This document shows, one piece after another, positions 54,247 through 62,332 of a stretch of DNA of 64,000 bases (its first letter is position 1; each line of letters starts with the position of its first letter). The stretch lies in NCBI GenBank assembly GCA_943908365.1, contig CALTTH010000013.1:1-64000 (forward strand), read 5' to 3'. The translations under genes were made by a program, and so were the position numbers. The notes under the pieces were generated by a model, which was given only the letters and a program-made list of their open reading frames with translations, was not told the DNA's origin and did no database searches. The DNA comes from an uncultured Hyphomicrobiales bacterium (GTDB lineage: Bacteria > Pseudomonadota > Alphaproteobacteria > Rhizobiales > Rhizobiaceae).

Positions 54247-54840
54247 TTATGAGCTTTCTCGTTTCTGCAACGCGTCAAGAACGGCGCGAACCTGAACCCG
54301 CGCGTCTTCGATACCACGTCCGGTATCGATGAGGAAATCGGCTTTCTCGCGCTTCTCCCAATCCGGCATCTGCCGTGCGAGGATCATCTGGAACTTCTCT
54401 TCCGTCATACCCGGGCGAGATAAAACCCGTCGCCGCTGGATTTCTGCCGCGCAACTGACGACCACGATAACATTGACGCGGGACTCCGCTTTCGTCTCGA
54501 AAAGCAGAGGAATATCGAGGAGCGCAAATCGCTCGCCGTTCCCCCGTTGCGCTTCTACGAAAGCGTCTTGCTTTGCGCGCACCAGCGGATGGACGATTTT
54601 CTCTAACGCCGGAAACTGAGCCGGATTCTCCCGCAGGATCGTACTAAGGCGATCGCGGTCCACAGCGCCGTCATTGACCGCGTCGGGAAAAATATTGGCG
54701 ATCGGACCGACCGCTTCGTTCTGATAAAGGTCGTGCACCACCGCATCGGAATCGCAAACTGGCACACCCTCCTCTGCAAAGAGTTTTGCAGTGGCGGTCT
54801 TTCCCATCCCGATGGATCCGGTGAGACCGATGACGATCAT
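54247..54840 (-). CDS. coaE: Dephospho-CoA kinase
   Basis: A 197-residue kinase for the last step of coenzyme A synthesis. The P-loop is GSIGMGKT at residues 8-15, and CDSDAVVHDLY is the substrate-site signature. ATG 54840 overlaps the aroE stop by four bases (ATGA). A longer frame inside aroE is not supported. The maf-aroE-coaE-dnaQ order is widely conserved in Rhizobiales. Confidence 0.97.
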   Translation of the reverse strand: MIVIGLTGSIGMGKTATAKLFAEEGVPVCDSDAVVHDLYQNEAVGPIANIFPDAVNDGAVDRDRLSTILRENPAQFPALEKIVHPLVRAKQDAFVEAQRGNGERFALLDIPLLFETKAESRVNVIVVVSCAAEIQRRRVLSRPGMTEEKFQMILARQMPDWEKREKADFLIDTGRGIEDARVQVRAVLDALQKRESS

Positions 54841-55697
54841 GCGTGGCGTTCCATATCGGCGATGATCAACGAGCGGAGGTCTTCGGTCACCTCTGGCTGT
54901 CTGCAAAACCACGTCTCAAAACCCGGACGTGCTTGATGAAGCAACATGCCGAGACCATCGACCGTCGCAAAACCCTGCTGCTCTGCCATCTTCAGGATGG
55001 GTGTCTTGAGCGGCACATAGACGATGTCCGTGACAACGGCGTTGGCGTTGAGAGGTGAGAAGTCAATGAAGGGCGCCTCTGTCCCATCCATGCCAAGCGA
55101 GGTGGTATTGACGAAAAGTCCGCAGCCATTTGAGACTTCAAAAAGCGCGTCCATGGCGTGCGCATGGACAGTTCGGCCGAACCGGTCGGCAAGTTCTTGC
55201 GCTCGTTCAATAGTTCGATTGACGACATGAATTTCGGCGATGCCTCGATTGCGAAGCGCCTGGATTACCGCGCGGCTTGCGCCGCCTGCCCCGAAAACCA
55301 CGGCCTTGCCCGTGTTGTCCCATCCCCCATGTCGATCATCGAGGTTGGACACAAAACCGAAGCCATCGGTGTTGGTCGCATGGATCAGTCCATCCTCCAC
55401 CCAAATCGTGTTGGCAGCGCCTAACTCATCGGCCAGCTCATCCGGCCTGTCCGCCAATCGATAGGCGGATTCCTTGTGAGGGATGGTGACGTTGCCGCCC
55501 ACATAGGCCCTGTCCGACCGCTTCAACGATTCCAGAAAGGACGGAAGATTCTGCGGCGATTGCTCTACCGCCTCATAGAGCCCGTCAATGTGAAATTGCC
55601 TGATCCAGAAATTATGGATCAGCGGCGAGCGCGAGTGCTTGATCGGGAAACCGGTCACAAATGCCTTTTTGGTTAATGTTTCACGTGAATCAGCCAT
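54837..55697 (-). CDS. aroE: Shikimate dehydrogenase
   Basis: A 286-residue NADP-dependent shikimate dehydrogenase. The shikimate-binding SRSPLIH, catalytic Lys in NVTIPHKE, and Asp in TNTDGFGF are present, and the NADP loop is GAGGASRAV. The first residues, ADSRET, are encoded by a parS-like site. It overlaps maf by eight bases and coaE by four. Confidence 0.97.
   Translation of the reverse strand: MADSRETLTKKAFVTGFPIKHSRSPLIHNFWIRQFHIDGLYEAVEQSPQNLPSFLESLKRSDRAYVGGNVTIPHKESAYRLADRPDELADELGAANTIWVEDGLIHATNTDGFGFVSNLDDRHGGWDNTGKAVVFGAGGASRAVIQALRNRGIAEIHVVNRTIERAQELADRFGRTVHAHAMDALFEVSNGCGLFVNTTSLGMDGTEAPFIDFSPLNANAVVTDIVYVPLKTPILKMAEQQGFATVDGLGMLLHQARPGFETWFCRQPEVTEDLRSLIIADMERHA
55677..55692 (-). 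other. parS: parS-like ParB-binding site 3
   Basis: The minus strand reads TGATTCACGTGAAACA, 15 of 16 matches to the parS consensus. It supplies the TGA stop of maf and codons 2-6 of aroE. Confidence 0.85.
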
Positions 55698-56289
55698 CGA
55701 TCAGTCCAAACTCCCTCAGTTGCGCCAGCACCGGGAGAAGTGGCAGTCCCAACACCGTGAAGTAGTCGCCTTTGATGGAATGAAATAGCTGGATTCCTTC
55801 CCCTTCCAACTGGTAGGCGCCAACGCTGGAAAGCACTTGCGATCCTGCCTTCTCCAAATAGCGCGACACGTAATCAGCTGAAAGGTCGCGCATTGTCATC
55901 TCCGCGATGCTTACGGTAGCCCACAAGATCTCACCGTTCTTTGCAATCGCGATTCCGCAGTTCAGTCTGTGCGTCTTTCCCGAAAGCGAGAGAAGATTGG
56001 AATGCGCCCCGGCCATGTCTTTGGCTTTATGGTAGATCCTGGTGCCAAGCGACATTGTCTGATCAGAGCCGATCACGAAAGCGTCCGGGCGTAAGCGGCT
56101 CACAGCGATCGCTTTGGCTTTTGCCAATTCCAACGCGATTGTCTCAGGCATTGCACCTTCCGTTTCCAATCTGGCATCGATGGCGCGCTCATCAATCTCC
56201 GCAGGAATGCTGGAAAAAATAAGACCGGCATTGCGCATCAGCATCTGGCGCGAGGCGCTGGCCGAAGCAAGGATGAGTTCGGATGTCAT
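55690..56289 (-). CDS. maf: Maf family nucleoside triphosphate pyrophosphatase
   Basis: A 199-residue Maf protein, which hydrolyses non-canonical or modified nucleoside triphosphates. LILASASASRQMLM is the N-terminal signature, with DERAIDARLE and VIGSDQTMSLG as further motifs. The catalytic-site substitution relative to dTTP-specific Maf was not resolved. GGAGACAACC precedes the ATG. Its stop lies within the parS-like site. Confidence 0.95.
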   Translation of the reverse strand: MTSELILASASASRQMLMRNAGLIFSSIPAEIDERAIDARLETEGAMPETIALELAKAKAIAVSRLRPDAFVIGSDQTMSLGTRIYHKAKDMAGAHSNLLSLSGKTHRLNCGIAIAKNGEILWATVSIAEMTMRDLSADYVSRYLEKAGSQVLSSVGAYQLEGEGIQLFHSIKGDYFTVLGLPLLPVLAQLREFGLIDG

Positions 56290-56337
56290 GGTTGTCTCCG
56301 ATGAATATCGAGAATCGGATTACAGCATCGCCTCTGA

Positions 56338-56426
56338 AATCGGAATCGATTTTCGGAAAGCAAAATGCGTTGATTCAAAATGTGAGACGCGTCCTTATAG
56401 CGTCCTAATCGAAGCAAGGCGCTCTA
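56338..56426 (-). repeat. Rhizobial intergenic mosaic repeat, copy C
   Basis: Read on the minus strand it begins TAGAGCGCC, whose TAG is the stop codon of ppsR. It continues through TTTTGAATCAACGCATTTTG and TTCCGAAAATCGATTCCG, in the same order as copies A and B. It fills the gap between ppsR and maf. Confidence 0.85.
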
Positions 56427-57245
56427 TCGTGTCTTTTGGCGCAGAGCAAGGATCGCTGCCGCCGTCTCTTCAATCGAGCGACGCGTCACGTCAATGAGGG
56501 GCCAGTTGTTGCGTGCACATAGCGCGCGAGCATATTTCAGCTCCTCCATGATCGTCGCCCGGTCAATATATTGTCCCCTGTCGAAACCACCTGTCGCACC
56601 GAGCTCTCGATGTTCACGGATCTGCGATATCCGATCGGAGGTCGCGACCAGCCCGACGATCAAAGGCTTCGTGGCCTTGTAGATGCTATCGGGCAAGGGC
56701 ACGTTCGGAACGACGGGAATATTGGCGGTCTTGATGCCGCGGTTCGCCAGATAGATGCTCGTCGGTGTCTTGGACGTCCGGCTGATACCGATGATGACGA
56801 TATCCGCTTCGTCATAATGTTCCGGCATCTGACCATCATCATGGTCCATGGCGAAGTTCAACGCCTCAATGCGCGCAAAATATTCGGCATTCAAGGCATG
56901 CTGCGCCCCGACCCTTCGCCGCGAGGTGGCGCCGAGGTAAGTCTGAAAGATGCCGATGATGGGCTCCAGCACGTTGACGCATGGGACACCAAGCGCGTGG
57001 CACTGGATTTCGAGAAACGAGGACAGCTGCTGATCGACGATGGTGTAGAGCACGATGCCCGGCTGGCGATCAATCTCCTCCACCACGGCCTGCAACTGCT
57101 TTTGATTGCGGATCATCGGATAAACATGCTCGATCGGCATGGAGGCATGAAACTGTGCCGAGACCGCCCGACCGGCCGACATCAGAGTCTCTCCGGTTGA
57201 GTCCGATATCAGGTGCAGATGGAAGAAGTTTTTTTTATTCTCCAC
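56424..57245 (-). CDS. ppsR: Pyruvate, water dikinase regulatory protein (kinase/pyrophosphorylase)
   Basis: A 273-residue DUF299-family enzyme, a bifunctional serine/threonine kinase and phosphorylase that switches PEP synthase or pyruvate phosphate dikinase. The P-loop-like GISRTSKTPTS is at about 153-163, and HLHLISDSTGET is the N-terminal signature. The start codon is GTG. It lies next to the origin and is followed by a mosaic repeat that supplies its TAG stop. Confidence 0.93.
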   Translation of the reverse strand: MENKKNFFHLHLISDSTGETLMSAGRAVSAQFHASMPIEHVYPMIRNQKQLQAVVEEIDRQPGIVLYTIVDQQLSSFLEIQCHALGVPCVNVLEPIIGIFQTYLGATSRRRVGAQHALNAEYFARIEALNFAMDHDDGQMPEHYDEADIVIIGISRTSKTPTSIYLANRGIKTANIPVVPNVPLPDSIYKATKPLIVGLVATSDRISQIREHRELGATGGFDRGQYIDRATIMEELKYARALCARNNWPLIDVTRRSIEETAAAILALRQKTR

Positions 57246-57653
57246 GCTGTTTTCTTCTCCCTGTTGATAAAGCTGGACAGAACCGGGACAGCGTTGGCGG
57301 CGCGCTTGGCCTGGCGGAAAACTGCCGACTTATCCACACTTGCCGGTTTTGTGTAGCAAGCTGAAGGGCCTCTGTGAATTGCTGGGAGAAGGGAAAATTA
57401 CTCCTCCGTCATTCATGCCTTATCCACAGGATCGACAATCCGACATAAGTATCCAAACCTTTGAAAATATGTCGATAAATGAAGTTTTCCTGATTTGGCT
57501 TGGAAAAGCGTTTTGTTTAATCCACACCGGATGGCGCTGCGGGCCAGCTGCGGCATATCAGCTTGAGAGTTTTTAATCCTTGCTACTCACCGACTCTAAG
57601 AAATAGAAAATCTTTTAAATCTCTTTGTTTTTATTTTTAGAAAGTTGAGCGAG
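57246..57653. other. oriC: Chromosomal replication origin (oriC)
   Basis: A 408-base gene-free region between ppsR and hemE. Perfect DnaA boxes TTATCCACA lie at 57330-57338 and 57420-57428. One-mismatch boxes are TTATCAACA (57262-57270, minus), TTATCGACA (57470-57478, minus) and TAATCCACA (57518-57526). The stretch 57563-57641 is very AT-rich and may be the unwinding element. A GANTC (CcrM) site is at 57592-57596. The location beside hemE is the known origin position in Caulobacter and other alphaproteobacteria. Confidence 0.9.
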
Positions 57654-58688
57654 ATGATCGACCGCAGTGTCATGAGGGTTTTGAACGGCGAAACGTTGAA
57701 CCCTCCTCCGATCTGGCTTATGAGACAGGCTGGTCGATACCTCCCGGAGTACAGAGAAACGCGCAAGGTCGCAGGAAGTTTCTTGGATCTCTGTTACAAT
57801 CCGGATCTTGCTACCGAAGTCACGCTCCAGCCCATCCGTCGTTTCGGTCTGGATGCCGCAATCCTCTTTTCCGATATCCTGGTGATCCCGGATGCTTTGA
57901 AACGGAATGTCTTCTTCTCCGAAGGCAAGGGACCGCAGATGGACCCAATCGATGCTTCCGAGATTGACGCGCTTGATCCGTCGAATGTCATCGCGCATCT
58001 CGAGCCTGTGTTCCAAACCGTGAGGAAGCTTCGCGCCGAATTGCCGCAACAGACGACGCTGCTCGGTTTCTGTGGAGCGCCGTGGACTGTTGCGACCTAC
58101 ATGATTGCTGGCCACGGCACACCGGATCAGGCCCCTGCGCGCCTCTTCGGCTACCAGCATCCGCAGGCGATGGAAAAGCTCTTGTCGTTCCTGGCGGAGG
58201 TCTCTGCGGATTATCTCGTCGCGCAGCTGGATGCCGGCGCGAACGCCGTGCAGATTTTCGATTCCTGGGCTGGGGTACTGGGCGAGAAAGAGTTCGAAGA
58301 ATACGCGGTGAAGCCCGTGGCTCGCATCATCCAGTCCGTGCGTGCACGCCGTCCCGAGGCCCGCATCATCGCTTTTGCCAAGGGCGCTGGCATCTTGCTG
58401 AAGGATTACCGTCAGAAGACAGGCGCCGATGCGATTGGTCTCGACTGGAGTGTGCCGCTCTCCTTCGCCCGCGATCTCCAGAAGGAAGGCCCGGTCCAGG
58501 GCAATCTTGACCCGATGCTGATGATTGCCGGCGGCAAACCACTGGAAGATGGCATCGACGCGATTCTCCAAGCTCTGGGGAACGGCCCTTTGATTTTCAA
58601 TCTCGGCCATGGCATCACGCCCCAGGCCGATCCTGAGAATGTCACACGGCTGGTGGCGCATGTGCGGTCTCACGGAGCTGCAAGATGA
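57654..58688 (+). CDS. hemE: Uroporphyrinogen decarboxylase
   Basis: A 344-residue enzyme of heme synthesis that makes coproporphyrinogen III. PPIWLMRQAGRYLPEY is the N-terminal active-site signature, and the second conserved motif GFCGAPWTVATYM is present. The start is ATG 57654 with AGAAAG about nine bases upstream; TTG 57645, in frame, is an alternative that begins MSE as in relatives. It lies immediately right of the origin, typical of alphaproteobacteria, and overlaps hemJ (ATGA). Confidence 0.97.
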   Translation: MIDRSVMRVLNGETLNPPPIWLMRQAGRYLPEYRETRKVAGSFLDLCYNPDLATEVTLQPIRRFGLDAAILFSDILVIPDALKRNVFFSEGKGPQMDPIDASEIDALDPSNVIAHLEPVFQTVRKLRAELPQQTTLLGFCGAPWTVATYMIAGHGTPDQAPARLFGYQHPQAMEKLLSFLAEVSADYLVAQLDAGANAVQIFDSWAGVLGEKEFEEYAVKPVARIIQSVRARRPEARIIAFAKGAGILLKDYRQKTGADAIGLDWSVPLSFARDLQKEGPVQGNLDPMLMIAGGKPLEDGIDAILQALGNGPLIFNLGHGITPQADPENVTRLVAHVRSHGAAR

Positions 58689-59230
58689 GCGAAGAGAGGC
58701 AGACGTCAACCACAGCCGGCCGCAAGACCTATCTTCGTGGAGGCATCGCGCTTGCCGTCTTCATAGGCTTCATCGCGCTGGTCCTGCATGTCGATCCTGC
58801 GGATGCCTATCTCTGGATCAAGGCGCTGCATATCATTGCGGTTATTTCCTGGATGGCGGGTCTGCTCTATCTGCCGCGGCTGTTCATCTACCACACGGAT
58901 GCGCCGGTTGGCTCCGTTCAATCGGAAACCTTCAAGGTCATGGAGCAGCGGCTCATACGCTTGATCATGAACCCGGCGATGATGATCACCTGGGTTTTGG
59001 GCCTTTACCTTGCGTGGTCCGTTTACGGTTTCAGTGGCGGCTGGCTGCATGCCAAGATCGCGCTCGTTGTCGCGCTGACCGGGACCCATGTCTATTTCAG
59101 CCGTAGCGCGAAAGCCTTCGGTCGCGACGAGAACAGGCACCCTGCCCGTCACTGGCGGTTGATGAACGAGGTGCCCACGGTGTTGATGATCGTAATAGTC
59201 ATACTTGTGGTTGTGAAACCGTTCGGATAA
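58685..59230 (+). CDS. hemJ: Protoporphyrinogen oxidase HemJ
   Basis: A 181-residue membrane protein, the HemJ type of protoporphyrinogen IX oxidase. It has four or more hydrophobic segments (about residues 18-36, 43-66, 95-115, 120-140 and 163-178). The family features KALHIIAVISWMAGLLYLPR and NEVPTVLMIVIVI are present; conserved His residues are suggested to bind heme. It overlaps hemE by four bases. Confidence 0.94.
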   Translation: MSEERQTSTTAGRKTYLRGGIALAVFIGFIALVLHVDPADAYLWIKALHIIAVISWMAGLLYLPRLFIYHTDAPVGSVQSETFKVMEQRLIRLIMNPAMMITWVLGLYLAWSVYGFSGGWLHAKIALVVALTGTHVYFSRSAKAFGRDENRHPARHWRLMNEVPTVLMIVIVILVVVKPFG

Positions 59231-59414
59231 CTTATGATCACGATAAATTTCCCGGAATTGGTGCTTTGCTCTTGCGGCGGCCAGCGTGAAACGCTATTTT
59301 CAGCCCACTCATCTCTCGGCATGTGAATTATTCAGATGGCTGCGGTTGCACCTCAGAAGCTGATTCGCGAACACGCCACTCCCCCACATATTTTTAAAGA
59401 CGGTCTTTCTCTTC
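59231..59414 (+). other. Leader region of rho
   Basis: A 184-base gap before rho holds no gene. Rho is often autoregulated through its leader. I see no intrinsic terminator or strong hairpin here. Confidence 0.4.
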
Positions 59415-60680
59415 ATGGCTGAAATGAAGCTACAGGAACTCAAAAGCAAATCTCCGACCGATTTGCTGACGTTTGCCGAATCCCTGGAAGTTGAAAATGC
59501 GAGCACCATGCGTAAGCAGGAGCTCATGTTCGCTATTCTCAAGATGCTGGCGAGCCAGGATGTCGAGATCATCGGGGAAGGCGTCGTCGAAGTTCTTCAG
59601 GATGGCTTCGGTTTCCTGCGCTCCGCAAACGCAAACTACTTGCCAGGCCCGGATGATATCTACATCTCGCCCTCTCAGATTCGCCGTTTCTCGCTGAAGA
59701 CCGGCGACACCGTTGAAGGGCCCATCCGTGGACCAAAGGAAGGCGAGCGCTATTTCGCTCTCCTGAAGGTCAACACGATCAATTTCGACGATCCGGAAAA
59801 GATCCGCCACAAGGTTCACTTCGATAACCTGACGCCGCTTTATCCGAACGAGCGCTTCAAGATGGAACTCGATGTTCCAACATCGAAGGACCTCTCCGCG
59901 CGCGTCATCGATCTCGTCGCTCCGCTCGGCAAGGGCCAGCGCGGATTGATCGTTGCGCCTCCGAGAACCGGTAAGACGGTCCTTCTGCAGAACATTGCCC
60001 ATTCGATCACGGCCAACCATCCGGAATGCTATCTCATCGTTCTTCTGATCGATGAGCGCCCGGAAGAGGTGACCGACATGCAGCGCTCGGTGAAAGGCGA
60101 AGTCGTGTCCTCGACCTTCGACGAGCCCGCAGTTCGCCACGTTCAGGTCGCCGAAATGGTCATCGAAAAGGCCAAGCGCCTTGTCGAGCACGGTCGTGAC
60201 GTCGTCATTCTGCTCGACTCGATTACGCGCCTCGGTCGCGCTTACAACACGGTTGTCCCCTCTTCCGGTAAGGTTTTGACCGGTGGTGTCGACGCCAACG
60301 CCCTGCAGCGCCCCAAGCGCTTCTTCGGTGCTGCCCGTAATATCGAAGAAGGTGGTTCGCTGACGATCATCGCAACGGCTCTGATCGATACCGGCAGCCG
60401 CATGGACGAAGTCATCTTCGAAGAGTTCAAGGGCACGGGTAACTCGGAAATTGTGCTAGACCGCAAGGTCGCCGATAAGCGCATCTTCCCTGCCATGGAT
60501 ATCCTCAAGTCTGGTACGCGTAAGGAAGACTTGCTGGTTCCGCGTCAGGATCTCCAGAAGATTTTCGTGCTGCGACGCATCCTGGCGCCGATGGGGACGA
60601 CCGATGCCATCGAGTTCCTTATCGACAAGCTCAAGCAGACGAAGAACAATGGCGACTTCTTCGAGTCGATGAATACGTAA
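59415..60680 (+). CDS. rho: Transcription termination factor Rho
   Basis: A 421-residue hexameric RNA helicase. The N-terminal Rho domain and the cold-shock-like RNA-binding domain (DGFGFLRSANANYLPGPDD) come first. The ATPase follows, with Walker A PPRTGKTVLL and the RNA-binding Q-loop VVPSSGKVLTGGVD. It acts throughout the genome. It is followed by a 276-base gene-free region with a repeat. Confidence 0.98.
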   Translation: MAEMKLQELKSKSPTDLLTFAESLEVENASTMRKQELMFAILKMLASQDVEIIGEGVVEVLQDGFGFLRSANANYLPGPDDIYISPSQIRRFSLKTGDTVEGPIRGPKEGERYFALLKVNTINFDDPEKIRHKVHFDNLTPLYPNERFKMELDVPTSKDLSARVIDLVAPLGKGQRGLIVAPPRTGKTVLLQNIAHSITANHPECYLIVLLIDERPEEVTDMQRSVKGEVVSSTFDEPAVRHVQVAEMVIEKAKRLVEHGRDVVILLDSITRLGRAYNTVVPSSGKVLTGGVDANALQRPKRFFGAARNIEEGGSLTIIATALIDTGSRMDEVIFEEFKGTGNSEIVLDRKVADKRIFPAMDILKSGTRKEDLLVPRQDLQKIFVLRRILAPMGTTDAIEFLIDKLKQTKNNGDFFESMNT

Positions 60681-60744
60681 TCCGTTTATCCGGATTCCAA
60701 GTCGAAGTGTGTTGCTAGATATCAGATCAGCTATACGCTTCACG

Positions 60745-60800
60745 TCTTCGCGCCAACGCATGTCGTTGCGCAAAACCGCTGCACAGTTTTGTGCGGACCG
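60745..60800. repeat. RIME-like palindromic element downstream of rho
   Basis: CGCCAACGCATGTCGTTGCG, then CAAAACCGCTGCACAGTTTTG with a hairpin between CGCAAAAC and GTTTTGTG-type arms. This block is common in rhizobial intergenic repeats, differing from copies A to C. The rest of 60681-60956 shows a small AATCCG/CGGATT hairpin and no gene. Confidence 0.6.
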
Positions 60801-60956
60801 TGCTTTTGACCTTCGGCTGCGCTCTTTAAACAGAGCGTGGCCATTTTCATTAAAGCGAGTTCGATCACCTCGATTGTCGCCTCGCTCCAGGCCTTCGTTT
60901 GTAGCGTGCGTCCTTAATCGCTAAACAGGCCGCGCGTCGAGCTTTGGAAGAGTTTC

Positions 60957-62282
60957 ATGCCGCAGTCCAGCGATACGATCTATGCCGTCTCAAGTGGCTC
61001 TTTACCGGCCGGCGTTGCCGTCATCCGGATCAGCGGACCCAACGCGATTGAGGCGCTGCGTAGTCTTGCAGGCGATAACTTACCAGTGCCCCGCCAGGCA
61101 GCTCTCAAAACGATTCGTGGCCGAAACAGCGACATCATTGATCAAGCGCTCGTGCTACTATTTCCAGCGCCGAACTCTTTCACCGGCGAAGATTGCGTCG
61201 AACTCCAGGTCCATGGAAGTCGAGCGGTGGTGTCGGCGATCTCCAATCTCCTTGATCAACGGCAGGGTGTGCGTCCGGCAGAAGCAGGAGAGTTCTCCCG
61301 CCGAGCATTCGACAATGGCAAGATGGACCTCGTTGAAGTCGAAGGCCTTGCAGACCTTTTGCAGGCTGAAACAGAAATGCAGCGCCGCTTAGCTGTCGAG
61401 CAAAGCAGCGGTCATCTCTCCAGCCTCTATGACGGTTGGGCATCGCAGCTCACCCGCTGCCGGGCATTGATCGAAGCAGAACTGGATTTCGCCGACGAGG
61501 ACGATGTGCCGGATTCCGTGGCCGTTCAAGTGTGGGCTAAGGTTGGCGAGCTTGAGAGAGATCTTGCAACCCACTTGACGCATGGATCAAGCTCCGAAAT
61601 CATCCGCGACGGTTTCAAAGTTGCCTTGGTGGGTGCGCCGAATGTTGGCAAGTCCAGTCTGATGAATGCGCTCAGCGGGCGTGATGTCGCGATTGTCACG
61701 GATGTTGCAGGCACGACTCGAGACGTTCTCAGCGTTGATCTCGATCTAAATGGGTATCTTGTGACGCTCTTTGACACGGCAGGGCTGCGTGATGCGACGG
61801 ATGTGGTCGAGAGGGAAGGTATTCGACGGGCCCAGGTGACAGCCCAGGCCGCCGACTTGGTTCTTCACCTTCGTGATATCGATTCGTCTCCGCAACAAAT
61901 GGTGATTGAGAAGAATTCTGATGCGCTTTCGGTTATCACAAAGGCCGATCTTCATCCACAATTCGGCAATGTGCCGGACAATGTTCTTATCTCTGCAAAG
62001 ACAGGATATGGCTTAGAGCTGTTGAAAGCCGCCATCAGCGATCGCATCAAGCAGCGCGTTGGAGCAGCCAACACCCTCATGCCTGCACGCTCTCGACACA
62101 AAAAACGACTTGAAGAGACGCTGGAGTATGTTAGGGAAGCGCTGAAGTCAGAGGGTATGGAACTGGCGATCCGTTCCGAGTACCTTCGTCTTGCCGCCAC
62201 GTCCTTGGGACGGATAACCGGCAGGGTGGATGTCGAAGATTTGCTCGGCGTCATATTTTCCGAATTTTGCATCGGTAAGTGA
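60957..62282 (+). CDS. mnmE: tRNA modification GTPase MnmE
   Basis: A 441-residue GTPase that with MnmG makes carboxymethylaminomethyl-U34 in tRNA. The N-terminal tetrahydrofolate-binding domain precedes a G domain with GAPNVGKSS (G1), VTDVAGTTRD and DTAGLR. The C terminus EFCIGK carries the invariant Cys. GGAAGAG precedes the ATG. Its TGA stop is part of a parS-like site. Confidence 0.97.
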   Translation: MPQSSDTIYAVSSGSLPAGVAVIRISGPNAIEALRSLAGDNLPVPRQAALKTIRGRNSDIIDQALVLLFPAPNSFTGEDCVELQVHGSRAVVSAISNLLDQRQGVRPAEAGEFSRRAFDNGKMDLVEVEGLADLLQAETEMQRRLAVEQSSGHLSSLYDGWASQLTRCRALIEAELDFADEDDVPDSVAVQVWAKVGELERDLATHLTHGSSSEIIRDGFKVALVGAPNVGKSSLMNALSGRDVAIVTDVAGTTRDVLSVDLDLNGYLVTLFDTAGLRDATDVVEREGIRRAQVTAQAADLVLHLRDIDSSPQQMVIEKNSDALSVITKADLHPQFGNVPDNVLISAKTGYGLELLKAAISDRIKQRVGAANTLMPARSRHKKRLEETLEYVREALKSEGMELAIRSEYLRLAATSLGRITGRVDVEDLLGVIFSEFCIGK

Positions 62283-62295
62283 TTCACGTGAAACA
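62280..62295 (+). other. parS: parS-like ParB-binding site 4
   Basis: TGATTCACGTGAAACA, 15 of 16 matches to the parS consensus. It supplies the mnmE stop codon. Its orientation is opposite to the three copies left of the origin. Confidence 0.85.
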
Positions 62296-62332
62296 ATGGG
62301 TGTGACACACCCGGTTCAGGGCTGGAAGTTCG

